The notes under the pieces: generated by a model
Seen by the model: only the letters and a program-made list of their open reading frames with translations
What the model was told of the DNA's origin: nothing
Databases searched by the model: none
Made by a program: the position numbers and the translations under genes
DNA from: Paratinospora sagittata
Taxonomy: Eukaryota > Streptophyta > Magnoliopsida > Ranunculales > Menispermaceae
DNA length: 64,000 bases
NCBI GenBank assembly: GCA_035771175.1
Contig: CM069605.1
Span: forward strand, 21,716,288-21,780,287
Direction of reading: 5' to 3'
In this document: positions 1 through 11,575 of the stretch, one piece after another
How the letters are laid out: each line of letters opens with the position of its first letter
How positions within the stretch are numbered: position 1 is the first letter of the stretch

Positions 1-1381
1 AAGTTAGACAAAATTCGATAAACTTTGATAAAAGTTTAGTTTTTCAATTAGAAAATGCAAAAATTGACAAAATTCAAGAAAGAGGTTAACATATTTTATT
101 TCATCAATATAAAAGAAAATAGTTATCAAAAGCTATGCCCCGTTTTTTAATTTCATCAACCAACATAACAATATGAAAAGAAAAAAAATAACAATAATCT
201 AATAACAAGTTCGTACAATTATACAATTTTTGAAGTAGACAAGTGGCATAAATCAAAAAAAGGTTTATCAAAGGAGAGGAAAAAAAGATTCTAAGGCACA
301 AATTCTGATTTGGAATTCTCTAGAAGATGGTGGAGCTAGTTGTGACCTTTTATACGTTTTCCTTATTAATGAAGTTGTGCAACCAAGGAGTCGATCAAGA
401 TGAAAGTCAAAGAGTTGGTTCTTTAACCAAGAAGTATTAAGTGTCCTTAGTTTTCCTAGATAAAATAAATAGTAGTCATAACTATTTGTGTTCCTATAGA
501 GTTCTTAGGTTTTCTATAGAGTTCTTAGATTTTCCATGGAATACTTAGAGTTCCTAGGGATTGTTAGATTTCCTAGAGTTTTAATGCTTGTATTTTCCAA
601 GAATCATTGATGATTCTTGATCTTTTGTGTTGTAAGAGTCTATAAATAGGATTGTAATCTTCGTTTGGTGCATTGAACAAAGTTACAGATTTGAGTCTTT
701 TTTCTATTGGGTTTGTGTGATACAATCCAACCTTAGGTGTGATGCCAATCTTACAATTTTCTTTCAACCCAATCCCCCCTTCTGTTTTTGTCCTACATCA
801 ATTTTATCGGAAATACTTTGTGGAAGAAACTCAACTTAGCTCAACCAACCCTTTTCCCAACTACATGGGGAAGAAAGAAAAAAGAAAATAAGAAAAACCA
901 TAATAAAGACAAAAAAAAAGTTAAAATGAAAGCAAAACTTAAAAATACATTGACAAAGTTCTCAAATCCATCTTCTTCTTTTTTATTTTAAATCTCATAC
1001 AACAATATGAAAAAGCAATACATTTTAATAATAAACTAAGAAATTAAGCAACGTGATATTCCAATATATCAAATGATGAAAATAGAGAGAAAAAAAATTC
1101 TTGTGACATATTTTCTTGAATAAAATGGTCACAAATCAACATAAAATAAGCTCATCTCATTGAAGATATGTTTCATCTTGTCCTATTTTTTTTACCTTTA
1201 CTTTATAATTTATTTGTAAAGTGATCTTTTGAATCAGTTTGTAGCAAATTGAACATGAATTGTACAATTCACCAATTCAAATTGTGATTCTAATTGCTAT
1301 GCATAGAGATTAGTAGTAAATAACGTAGTTATGGATAATTCAAAATACTAATCTTCATGGCATAGAAGATAGTAAGATTAC
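1..1381. other. AT-rich non-coding stretch, probably intron or 3' part of the NEN-like gene
   Basis: No convincing coding exon is visible on either strand. The NEN-like gene ends its last recognisable exon at 1382 with a good donor site, so this stretch is expected to be intronic. I searched the minus strand for the next expected exon of the family and did not find it. The segment near 330-798 looks like an old LTR (see separate entry). A short stretch around 815-870 resembles the 3' tail of RTE-type LINEs, but it is too short to call. Confidence 0.4.
330..798 (+). repeat. LTR-like remnant
   Basis: This stretch has the look of a plant LTR promoter region: a TATA-like motif (tataaatagg, about 641-650) is followed by a T-rich R/U5-like part, and the segment ends in CA after ttgtcctaca. 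It contains degenerate repeats of a ttcctagagttcttagg-like motif. No primer-binding site, TSD or second LTR was found, so it could also be ordinary AT-rich intergenic DNA. Confidence 0.25.
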
Positions 1382-4300
1382 CAAGAACAACACAGTTGCA
1401 CAATACTTGAGAACTTCAAGATTCATTCGAACATCATCCAAGCTCCTGCAATTGAAGAAACGATAGCATGGGATTCATATTTTGGCAAATAACACATAGA
1501 GAACATGGCTAATATACTGTGCTAAAACATGTCTACCAGAGCTACATCTCCACCATATACTCTCCATTTCATCAAAAATTGCATTGACATGGCAATGTGA
1601 AATCAATGATTGGCAAATGGCAATCAGATCTCTATGAAAGTGGAAGAACTTTGAAATCAAGTGCCAACTCCCAAGACCAACAAAAAAAAAAAGAAAGCAA
1701 ACAATTAAAATGAACCTTAGGATATTATGGGAGGATTCTTCAAAATGAAGCATCAGTAAGAAGGAACCATTAGATAACAATCAACATGTACACCGAGAAA
1801 AGGGGCCCCAAACACTAGACTAGAGCGCAATTAACCACCACCGCCTAAGAGACTAAATGAAACCAAGTTGACTTCGAAGTCTCATTAATTAGAATAAGAA
1901 AGATAGATTTTAGAGGAATATGTAGATCCCATAACAAACCCTAAGATCTAAATTCCTTGCAAAGTCTAGATCATCATAATTGAGCCTATGGTCCAGCTCA
2001 AACAATTCCATATAATGGTGGTAATGTTCACAAAAGACTGGAGTTCAACTCATCAAGAACCTTTATGATACGAAAATTTGGAATATTTGCTCTACTATTT
2101 ATGGAAAAATCATGTTTTTCAATGGTACTTTCAGACCTTCTGTTTACAATAGTTCAGAACTTTATTATTACAATATATTTCTATTCTAATATTTTACCAA
2201 ACCATTTTTCAGTATTTTGGTTAGTAGAGTATCAAAATTAGAACATCATAAATTAAAGTTTGAGTCGATAACATCAAAAGAAAATGTTGCAAGCACTAAG
2301 GATGCCGAGATGGAAAGACACCCTTTAATTAGGGGCAAAGAAAGGTAAAAACCTAGATCATCTTAGATAAATTAAGAGCAAGGATCAAACATTCTAAGTT
2401 AAAGATAAGGTTATAGAATGGTGTCAAGCTATTTACAAATTCTGAAAATTAAGAACATACATAAAATATTAATTTAGATATTTTATGTATGTTCTTAATT
2501 TAGAGATAGACACCATAATAATACTCGTGGGAGTAGATTGTTTGAAGTTAGATAGCTATGAAAAAGATAATGATGGGGAAAGCTTAAATATCACATGATA
2601 TTGAGTTATCATAATAGATGTTAGAAAATGTAACTGAAATGAAAAGAATTGGAGAAAAAAGTATCATAGTATCTAAAAGTCTAAGCATAAAAATAATGCA
2701 AATATCTTGAATTTCCTAGGCAGTTTATGCCAAATCAAGAAGGATTTTCACAAGATTTTTATTGAGTTAGAGAAGGCATATGATAGCATATCCTCAAGAA
2801 ATCATTTCATAAGCTTTAGAAGAAAAAAAAGGAAAAAAAAAAAAAGGAACGAAAGATGGGCATGGGGGGAGGGGCGAAGTTCACACTCTCAAGTAGGTAT
2901 TATAATATAAAGGATAAATATAGTATAGGAGAAATAAGTAGGGTGAATAAGAATGTTGGTAACTATGGCAGGATTTACATCAAAGGTCAATGCTAAGTCC
3001 ACATTTGATTAGTCTAATTATGGATTAGTTTAAGAACCCATATACAAGTCAAGTTCCCTGCATAAGTTGTTTGGTAATGATTCATGATATGAAAAAACTA
3101 GCTCGGGGTGATTGAAAAAGTAGAACTTTAGGGCATGCTTTAGAATAAATAAAAAAACTAATAAAGAATAAAACATTATATAAAATGAGGAAATAATTAG
3201 AGTTGACATAATAATAACAGCATGCAACAAATGGACACATTTTGTTATTTCAACTTAGTTATGCATAAGAAGGAAGATATTGCTGATAAAATCATAGCAG
3301 AATGGTTGAAGTGGGATAGGCATGTTTGAAGTTTGATGTGGTATGCAAATATCATTATGGTTTGGAAAATTTTGGAGATGGCCAAAAAACCAACTATGCT
3401 ACATAGAAAACTTATGGACAGCTAATAAAAATAACAAATAAGATAAGCATCACAAATACAAAGATGTTTCAGTGGAGAAATGTGCATGGCAACACAATAA
3501 ATAATAAAATAAAATAAATGAAGTCATCTGCAAGGACCTAGGAATAACATCAATTAGAGATAAAATAAACAGAAATTGGTTGAGATGGAGATCAAAGACT
3601 ACATACATGTCAAGAAGTAAGATTATGAAGGTATGAAAAGGGTAAGAACAAAACCACAATCCTTACAAGTGAAAAGCAATATCGGTGTCCTCAATTGAAC
3701 AAAAAAATGGTCCTAGTCTCCTAAAATAGTTCATTCATGAAGCAAGGTCACGTAATACGTAACTGTCCTATATAAATTTGGATGATGTCATCATTGCTGT
3801 TGTAAGCTCAAGTTTTGTTTGACAGGTCAAGAAGTTAGATCTTTTACTATTTTTTAGCATTAGACCCTACATAAAGTTTAATATTGACTTTTCCAATACC
3901 TCAAAACATCTAAATCCCATGTTGTAACACATTAAAAGTTTAAAACCTTGATTGTGAATCCCATACTCATCATCCTAGCCTTGTTTGTCATACATCAATT
4001 GTAGTAACAAAACAAAGTTAATATGAAACACAGCGAAAACAGAAATCTAGAAATTCATAATTGCGCAAAAATGAAAATGAACAAAAATTGTGTATCATTT
4101 CTATCCCAAGAGAGATTTGAATTCAAATCAACACTGTGACTCATCAACCTTTTTAGAACATCATCAACATAAATTTAACCAAAACCCATCTTAACTGTAT
4201 AATTTGTGATCAAGCAACTGCAATAAACACATGGATTTCGTCCTACCAATAGATAGGCATGGTATCCAATTCAAATGATGGTGAAAACTAGAGAATGAAT

Positions 4301-5448
4301 AATGACTACACTCTACACGGATAAAATATTTGTAATTATATTTCTCAAATCAATTGCATTACCTATGCACCTGCTTTCCAAGACCAAAATAAGTTGCAAG
4401 AGAAGCCATCTGCCAGAACAAGAGAAGTAGTCAAGATTATCAGCTAACCAACACTCAACCATGTACTTTCAAATTGGAGAAGAAGTCCAGAATGTTATAG
4501 GAATCAAAGCAAAGGTTCCAACGATGCTAAAGCCATTGATATAATCCACCTTTGCAACAGCAGACAACCATTTATTTTACAAACATGCAGAAAGAGAAAC
4601 TACATGGCTTTCAGATCAGACCGAATTTCAAGAAGAGATATCAAAACATGACACATGAAAAGAAACTAAGACTTTCCGCACCTTCATGTCTCCAGCTCTC
4701 CTCCCAAATCTCTGCGTCAACAATGCCAATGAATCAATGATTCCCTTTGGCTCCGGTGCAGGATAACCAATTCCTTCAAATGCCTCCCGAATCCGAACAC
4801 AATCAAATCGCACAATATTGTGACCTGCCCAAATTCTTCCTACAAAACCAGAATGAACCAAAAAGGAAATCATATTTTGCGTTTTGATTTATCTGATAAA
4901 TGGGTCCTATTATCCATAAAATCCAGCCTTGCCCACTTAACAATTTGCCTTCAGATTGAAATATTCCAAAGCAGAATTCTATAACAATGCAACAACCAAG
5001 ATAACGATAAGATTTCTAACTCAAGAATAGAAGAAAAATCAGCCACAAGCATCGGAGCCCAACAAGTGAAACCATTATTGGAGAAAAGTCAAAACAATTA
5101 ACACTCAATCTTATTGTTATAAAATGTTAAGAATAAGATAAGAAGGAGCGCGAAAAACAGACCGTGAAGGACGTCGTAGACCTTATGGGCGACTTCACGG
5201 AAGGTAGGGGCTGTGGCGACGGCGTCTCTGGTGATGCCATTACATCTTACGGAAGCGGTAGAGACAGAGGAGAGATCGGCGGGTCTGACGAGGGTGGAAT
5301 AGCTGTGGAGCTCAACCAACTTTCGAGGGCACACCAGTATGGCTCCGAACTCCAAAATGGAGAAACCCTGACCAGCTCGAGACGGCACCGTCGTCTCCAC
5401 GTCGAAGAACGCAATCTCCATACGCTCCGCCGCACTTGTCGAATCCAT
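1382..5448 (-). CDS. NEN-type DEDDh 3'-5' exonuclease (partial at 3' end)
   Basis: Four exons on the minus strand join in phase: 5163-5448, 4682-4839, 4363-4409 and 1382-1445, each with GT..AG borders, giving 185 codons. The product belongs to the plant NEN (NAC45/86-dependent exonuclease-domain) family; in Arabidopsis these act in degradation of the sieve-element nucleus. DEDDh residues visible: D and E in FFDVETT (exon 1), the second D in HNIVRFD (exon 2), and H and D in VHRSLDD (exons 3 and 4). Exon 2 also holds the family-typical DSLALLTQRFGRRAGD. I chose the start at 5448 (MDSTSAAERMEIAFFD) because it places the first catalytic motif at about residue 14; an upstream in-frame ATG lies at 5481. 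Intron 3 is about 2.9 kb and holds a hairpin repeat. The C-terminal half usual in the family is not in the window. The domain looks intact so far, so the gene may be functional. Confidence 0.85.
2446..2501. repeat. Perfect 24-bp inverted repeat with 8-nt loop, in an intron
   Basis: Positions 2446-2469 and 2478-2501 are exact reverse complements, separated by taatttag. A second short pair (atggtgtc at 2418-2425, gacaccat at 2509-2516) flanks it and could extend the stem. It lies in the large third intron of the NEN-like gene. It may be a foldback or MITE remnant; no TSD was identified. Confidence 0.6.
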
Positions 5449-5640
5449 ATAACCCAACCTGTCTAAATTGCAATAATCCAACCCTACAATTCAAGAAAAC
5501 AAGAAGCAGTAGAAGAAGAGGAAGAAGAAGAAGAATATGAATAGTAATGCTTTCGTGTTTGGCGATTATTCTTTCTATATAATAACATCTATATCGCTGC
5601 TTCCGCTTCTGTGTTTCTGCTGATGCTTGTTTCCTCACCG
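5449..5640 (-). promoter_or_regulatory. Probable 5' UTR and proximal promoter of the NEN-like gene
   Basis: The sequence directly upstream of the chosen start has a CT-rich run on the minus strand (complement of the gaagaag repeats at 5507-5535), common in plant 5' UTRs. The further upstream ttctatataat stretch near 5570-5584 (plus strand) reads as attatatagaa on the minus strand and could serve as a TATA box. No transcript data are available, so the boundaries are approximate. Confidence 0.35.
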
Positions 5641-6459
5641 AGGTTTTCTTTCCCGCGAGCTTCGGTTTTGCACAAAACTTTGCAATGGCTTTATTTCATT
5701 AGAAAAGAACGGGTAAAGATACCAAAACACATATTGTACGTTTGATTAGCATGGCCGTGTCTTGCATCACAAGGTACGGCCCTTCACAAGGTGCAGGCTC
5801 GCATAAAATCTTTGGGAGTCATCGGCCAACCCGACCAGCACGACTGAATCGAATAGAGTTTGTAAGGTTGGATTGATCAAGTATTTGGGTTAGATGGGGT
5901 TCAAAAATCTCAACTTAAATAGTTCGATTTAGGTCATAGGTTAACACTTTTGAAATTCAACCCAACCCAATTCAATCCGAATCTAACCTAACATTAATTT
6001 TTAAATTTCTTATACTTTAAAGCTACCAAATCGTAAAATTAACGTAACCCCAAAAGTCTCAAATTCAAATTGTAATATTTTTTACTTTCTGCATAAAACC
6101 TTTCAACCTTTTTTTTCTTCTTTGTTTCTTTTTTCTATCTATTTTTTTTTTCTTTCATTTCTTTTGTTTCTTCTTCTTCTTCTTTGTTTGTATTATACTT
6201 CCTAGATGTTTTCTTTTTAAAAAATTCTTCTCAAGTTCAAGTCATCTTCGTGAAAAAAAAAAATTTAAGTCAATATCTCAACTCGAATGACCAACACAAC
6301 CCCAACCCGAACGGCTAGAGTTGGGTTGAGTTTTGGCTTAAACCCGACCCAACCCAACCCGTTACACCCCTACTTTGAGTTTTCGGAATATTACCTATAT
6401 AGTTCCAAAAAAAATAAATTTTATTCTATATATTTTTAACATTTTTTTTTAAGTTAGGT
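5641..6459. other. Intergenic stretch with possible hAT-like MITE remnant
   Basis: No gene is visible. The 3' part (about 5860-6375) is rich in Gly/Pro-like telomere-resembling runs of cccaaccc and ends in acccgttacacccctac. Read on the minus strand this begins taggggtgtaacgggttggg, a common start of plant hAT-type non-autonomous elements. The left end and TSD are not clear. Confidence 0.3.
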
Positions 6460-7229
6460 TGTTGAGAAAATGATGTGATCCGTAAAGATGCAAGGGTTGC
6501 CCAAGATCGTGTGGTCCCAAGTCTTAAGTCAATTACTCATTCAAGGGCTAATAAATTTCAAACATAGCTTAAACTGTTTTTTAAAGAGAATCCAACCCAA
6601 TGCAAAGGAATTAAAGTCCACATTGAACACATTATTTACTTGCTTGGAAGATTATTTACGAATTTTATAAGAGGGGTAATTTTGAAAGGTCATATCTTTT
6701 GATTGGGATGGAGTTTGAAGGCGTGTCATATCTTGTTGGAAAGATGAACGTCTTAACTTCATTTCTCTCTTTTAAAGCTCTAAATTTGAAGTAAGTTATT
6801 ATAAATTCCTTTTTAGAGAGTCAACACTTGACTATTGTAAATTTCAAAGTAATTTTAATTGTTCTCTTGTAATCTATTATTTTTCATTAATTGTTTTGTG
6901 TTTCCTATGCTTGAAGGAGTGTTCCAAGGTTGTCATTTATTGTTTTGTGTTTTCCATGCTTGGAAAGTTGTTCCAAGGTTGTCATTTATATTTGAGGTCC
7001 AGTAGATCACCAAAACTTCATGAAAGATTTAATTAGAAGTGCAGATTGTATTTTTATTCCACATTCTTATCTAAGCAATTCATTTGTTTAGTGGCGAATT
7101 ACCATTGATTCTTATCACTCTTCTTTCTTCTATCTTAGAGTGTGGTAAATTAAAATTGGTTTCTTCTTGTTTGTGGTGAGTTATCTTATCAAACGAGGAG
7201 TATCAGTATTTCTTTTATCTTTTGGGCTC
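6460..7229 (+). repeat. Probable 5' LTR of gypsy element A
   Basis: The stretch starts with tgttgag and ends with gggctca just before a degenerate tRNA-Met-type primer-binding site (ttgtcagagc, compare the canonical tggtatcagagc). It is non-coding. There is no partner LTR to confirm the ends, so the limits are a best guess. Confidence 0.35.
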
Positions 7230-7252
7230 ATCATATTGTTGTCAGAGCATTA

Positions 7253-8290
7253 GTTCTGAATCATGGCGAGAGAAGATCTACCAAGAGGACTTTTTCTTTG
7301 GAACAAGCTCAGATTTTGGAGCTTCAACGAAGGCAAGAAGTGATGATAGAGTAGCTTACTCGTTTGACTCAAGCGTTTAAAAGAATAGGAGTGCAACAAC
7401 CACAACGGTAGCATGTTCACCAAGCACCAAGAGGGGCTATTCCAGAAGATGTAGTAGACAAAGATGAAACTGGAGAAGATGATGGCATGGTTGAACAAAA
7501 TCGACAAAGGAGGTAACAAAAGAATCTAGGAAACAACCTGAAAATGAAAATTCCATCATTTAAAGGTAACAAATCACCTAAGGAGTATTTGGAGTGCGTG
7601 CAGCGAGTGGAAAAGATATTTGAGTGCCAAAAGTATACGAGTGTGAGAAAATGTAAACTAGTTGCCCTTGAGTTTACAAATTATGCTAAACTATGGTGGG
7701 AGAATTTGAAGGCGCAACGTAGGCGAGATGGAGAAGAAGAAATTAGAAGTTGGAGGGTTATGAAAAGAATAATGAAAAAATGATTTGTTCCTGAATATTA
7801 TAAGCAGGAGTTGTATATTAGATTGCAAAGTCTAAGACAAGAAGGAATGTGTGTTAATAATTATGTTAAAGAATTTGAAATGTTGACGATGAGGTGTGAA
7901 TTACAAGAACCTCAAGAGCAGACTATAGCAAGGTTCTTAGGGGGGTTGAATAGAGAGATCGCCACTATGGTGGAGTTACAGGCTTAAGTGATTTTGGAGG
8001 ATGTGATTAAGTTTTCTATTAAGGTGGAGAGACAGTTGAAGCGTGTCACGAACAAACAAAGTGTGTTGTGGCAGATTGGTAACAAGATGAACAATTCAAC
8101 TTCCAGACCTTCAGGGGTTGTTTCAAATTCGAGTTCAAAACAAGCGGAAAAAGGGGACTCTAACAAGCAACCAATAGGTTCGACGAAAGGAAAAGAGATA
8201 GTGAGTGAACCGACACCTCTCAAGATGACCTAAGACATCAAGTGTCTTAGATGTCTTGTCCATAGACATATTGCTTCCGAATGTCTGAAC
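7253..8290 (+). pseudogene. gag polyprotein of gypsy element A (broken)
   Basis: This is the capsid part of a Ty3/gypsy Gag. The longest open piece, 7544-7783, carries the Retrotrans_gag signature (MKIPSFKGN, then a YLE..RVEKIF core, then YAKLWWENL). The region after it, to about 8230, is similar in style to the gag C-terminus (RFLGGLNREI) and ends in a zinc knuckle CLRCLVHRHIASEC, a CX2CX4HX4C box, at about 8240-8282. In-frame stops at about 7325, 7375, 7782, 7986 and 8231 break the frame. Gag would form the virus-like particle and bind element RNA. Confidence 0.75.
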
Positions 8291-8296
8291 AAAAAG

Positions 8297-8800
8297 GTGA
8301 TGATACTTCGTGAATCACAAGCCGAGGTAGAGAGTGAAGATGAGGCAGCAATAGAAGAAGAGGAAAATGAGTATGTGGAGCAAGATAATGTAGAGTATGC
8401 TGATAAAGGAGAATTGTTTGTAATTCGTCAAGCATTGAATCTACAAGCAAAGAGAAGTGATGAGCAACGTGAGAACATTTTTCGTACCAAGTGCATGATC
8501 GATAAAAAGTTTTGCAGAGTGACTATAGATGGAAGGAGTTGTACTAATGTTGCTTCCACTGCTTTGGTGGAAAAGTTGAACTTAGTAATTACAAAACATC
8601 CTCACCCATAGAAGCTGCAAGGGTTGAATGATAATGAAGAAGTGAAAGTTACAAAACAGGTTATGGTATCATTTTCAATTGGGAAATCATACAAAGATGA
8701 GGTGTTGTGTGATGTGGTCCCAATGAGTGCAAGTCATTTGCTTTTGGGAAGGTCGTGGCAGTATCATAGGAGGGTTGTGCATGATGGGTGAAAAAAGGGT
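8297..8800 (+). pseudogene. Retropepsin-like protease segment of gypsy element A
   Basis: An acidic linker (EDEAAIEEEENEYVEQDN) leads to an aspartic-protease core with IDGRSCTNVAS. The family usually has DGGS or DSGA here, so the residue after the catalytic Asp-Gly appears mutated to Arg. A stop at about 8609 interrupts the protein, and LLLGRSWQYHRR, typical of the end of the protease, follows in the same frame. The coding sequence then runs into the solo LTR at 8889. Confidence 0.65.
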
Positions 8801-8888
8801 TGGAAAAACATAGTTTTGGCACCTCTTCATCTGAAACAAGTGTAGCAAAATCAACTCTTGATAGAGATGTCTCACTAAAACAAAAACT

Positions 8889-10317
8889 TGATCGTGAATA
8901 TTTTGTTCGCAAGTGCACAACAATCAAGTAATAATATAGTCCCAAGGTGAGTTGGGTTATCGTCCTCAGGGAAAGTGAATTTTACAATTAGAAATGCCCA
9001 AAACTACTATGATTTTGATTTTATCTAGATGTTCAAATTGGAGTGATTTAATGGGTAAAATGCAAAGTAAGTAAAAACAAGCAAAACTAAGCACAATATA
9101 ATGAAAATTGGAGAGAAAATCAATGGATCAATAGTTCTAGAGTTTAGATCTCACTATGTTGTCTCTTGTGATCTCTAATAGTTGTGTTATTGAATTAATT
9201 GCTAGAATTATAAATCATGAATCCTAACCTATCAAAATCCTTCTCTCGAGCGCAAATCAATAGATTAAGAACGCAATAAGATCTATGATTCATTTTAAAT
9301 GATTTCAAAGGGTTTCGTAGGTCTCTCAACTCGATACTACTAACCTAGGTCACAATTCCCTTGATCCAATTCGATAAGACCTCTCTCGAGCGTAAGAAAC
9401 CAAATCTAAGTTCATTCAAAGAGTGATCAGCAATTTGAAAGCATTAAGCATGGATAATTGCAAATAAACCCAGAAAACTGCTTAAAAACACATAAACAAT
9501 AATCCAATTAAAAGATTCAACATAGATCAATTAAAACACTAGATTATCAATTTAGTTCATAATCAAATCCATGCATACAAGATAGAGATTCAAAGAGGAA
9601 ATCATTGAAACAAGTTCTAATTGAAAGAATAAGTAGACAAACCCTCTTCCCACGTGAGAAGTCTCTTTCTTTTTCAAGCTTCAAACTTGCAACTCCTTCC
9701 TCTCCAAGTTTCTTCTCTTGCTTCTCTTTCTTTCAAACCCTAGTCGTCCTTTTTCTCCTTTCTATCCTCCCCTTAAAACTCTCTCATCATGTTCTATTTA
9801 AAGTAAGGAGTCCATAGAAACAAACCGTGTCCAATTGGCAAAGTTATGACCAAAACACTTGGACTTGCGCGGTTTGGTTTTCGCGCGAGTGCCGTGACGC
9901 CCAAATTGAGCGTCGCAGCGCCCAGAACATGATTTTTTGCTTTTTTTCCTTTGTTTTCTTTTATCTTTCACACCTTTGCATATGTATATCCATTCTAACT
10001 TCTTGTATTTTGTTTCCATCATCCAAAATCACATTCAAATCACCTAAACACATACAAAACAAAGCAAATCTAATTGTAAATACTATAAAATAAATCAAAT
10101 CATTAAACTATAAACAAAAGCACTCAATATGTGATTCCTAAACTATCAACATGAATCAAAATGTAATTTATTCATGATAAAAACCTAAGATAACACATAA
10201 ATGAACCTAAAACAACTATGTATGCTAATCATGCAAAAACACTTAAAAACTAAATAAATGAACCTAAAAATCTAACAATTTAATATGCAAAACAACTAAC
10301 TAAAACTCAATTTATCA
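8889..10317 (-). repeat. Athila-like solo LTR (1.43 kb) inside gypsy element A
   Basis: Read on the minus strand it starts TGATAAATTGAG and ends near CGATCA, with the same internal landmarks as the other Athila LTRs here (ctctcgag blocks, the aaatctaagttcattc stretch, and a terminal block with gcgaac and a caagtgcac motif). No internal retroelement sequence adjoins it. The five bases on each side (aaact and agaga) do not match, so either the TSD has decayed or this is a recombination product. Gypsy A coding sequence continues on both sides. Confidence 0.65.
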
Positions 10318-10383
10318 AGAGAAGGGAAAGAAAGAAAGTTTGTTTGTAGGCAAGAAGGAGATAAAAGAAATCTTTGTTCTTTC

Positions 10384-10562
10384 ACGAAGTGGTTCTAATG
10401 CTAATGGCGAAGGAAGCGACGTCAAACAAGAAGACTTCTTTTCCATCCCAAGTTGAGGAGATTTTACAAGAGTTTGCTAATGTGAGTATGGATTTTGTAC
10501 TTGGTCTGCCAAGGACGCAAAAAGGGTAGGATTCGGTTATGGTGGCTGTTGATAGATTCTCT
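10384..10562 (+). pseudogene. RT start fused to integrase fragment of gypsy element A
   Basis: The sequence following the solo LTR reads like the entry into the gypsy RT region (VEEILQEFANV) and then, without the RT and RNase H, continues with the integrase catalytic start SMDFVLGLPRTQ, a stop, and DSVMVAVDRFS. It documents an internal deletion of roughly 2 kb relative to full-length elements. After about 10560 the similarity stops. Confidence 0.6.
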
Positions 10563-11051
10563 ATCACACCCCGAATATTCTCTCATTTTAAAATCCCTTT
10601 AATTGGGGATTTGATGGTAAATAGCAACAAGAGAAATTTCGATTACAACTTTTGTATGTTCCAAACTAACTTCACTTTATTATATGACTTATTTTCTATA
10701 GTACAAAAATGTCATTTTCTTACATATGCTATAATTTTTACATTTTTAAAATCAAAACTAACACACACGAGTGCCGAACACACTTCAACCTTTATAGACA
10801 GGTAAAGGTTGTTACGATCGGCTTATTTGAGTATACTCACAAATATACATTATTTGTTGCTTACGTTCCTCCTGTCTTTCATCTTTTCTTCATCCTCTTT
10901 TTCCTTTTCCTTGACACTAATTTCTTGGAGATAAAATTTAAGGGTGAGCTTTATGCTTAGTGGGTCCCCTAGCGGGTTTTCACACTTTAAGCAAATCATC
11001 AAAATAAATATTAAAAAAGGAATATAACAACAACAATTGCACACATATGCA
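10563..11051 (+). repeat. Fragment of a gypsy LTR
   Basis: It starts tatcacaccccgaatatt, close to the tgtcacacccc start of many gypsy LTRs, and ends abruptly against the SIRE 3' LTR at 11052. It contains a gtgagctttatgcttagtgggt motif, a type seen in other gypsy LTRs. No coding potential. Confidence 0.4.
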
Positions 11052-11299
11052 TGCTGGTCCACCCAAGAGGGAGGTGAATTGGGTGAGATGGTCAATTTTA
11101 AAATTCTCTTCCAATAACTTAGTGATATACATGAGTGTATTGAAATTGAACGCATGAACAAAAACTTAGACTAAATTGCAAACGTGAGACACACAAGATT
11201 TATAGTAGTTCGGCCAAGACTACGTCCACTACCTAATCTCCCGATTATGATTTTCTCAATCCACTAACTGATTCTCTTACGGGTGAGAACCAAACCGTA

Positions 11300-11575
11300 C
11301 AACTGCCCTTTTACAGGTTAAAGGCAAACCTATCTTTTTACGGGCTAAGGATGAACCATTTTCCTTTTTTCGGGATTAGCAAAAACCGATATTCCTTTTA
11401 ATGGATAAAGAAGAATCATCTTCCTTTTGCGGAATAAGGAAGAACTGTTTTCCTTTTGCGGGATAAGGAAAAACTGTTTTCCTTTTGCGGGATAAGGAAG
11501 AATCGATTTCTCTTTTACAGGTTAAGAGATAACCTATCCTTTTACAGGTTAAGGACGAACCTATTTCCTACATAC
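11300..11575. repeat. Tandem repeats of about 30 bp in R/U5 of the SIRE 3' LTR
   Basis: About nine imperfect units of the type ttttgcgggataaggaag followed by aac..ttttcc occur in a row. Central units (about 11400-11510) differ by only a few bases. The other SIRE LTRs carry a different repeat in the equivalent place (for example 23590-23745), so the array has turned over between copies. Confidence 0.75.

Larger units (their letters stand above)
6460..10562 (+). mobile_element. Degenerate Ty3/gypsy retrotransposon (element A)
   Basis: In order on the plus strand: probable 5' LTR (6460 to about 7229), a primer-binding-like motif ttgtcagagc near 7240, gag with a CCHC knuckle, a retropepsin-like segment, then a few integrase residues. 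A 1.4-kb Athila-like solo LTR interrupts it at 8889-10317. Reverse transcriptase and RNase H are deleted: sequence matching the start of the RT region is joined directly to the integrase motif MDFVLGLPRTQ at about 10480. No 3' LTR of the same family is present; the element ends against an unrelated LTR fragment near 10563. It is certainly inactive. Confidence 0.7.

Noticed and set aside
104..301. Open frames of 60-100 codons in the AT-rich stretches 1-4000 and 54300-58500
   Set aside because: They have no family motif, biased Lys/Phe/Leu composition and no splice or promoter context; these are chance open frames.
815..870. Short similarity to the 3' tail of RTE-type LINEs
   Set aside because: About 50 bases without coding evidence; too short to separate from chance.
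5164..5466. Open frame of 100 codons on the plus strand over exon 1 of the NEN-like gene
   Set aside because: It is an antisense overlap of a well-supported exon; no own signals.
5860..6360. Runs of aacccaaccc suggesting telomere repeats
   Set aside because: Plant telomere repeat is ccctaaa; these runs are irregular and fit the end of a hAT-like MITE better.
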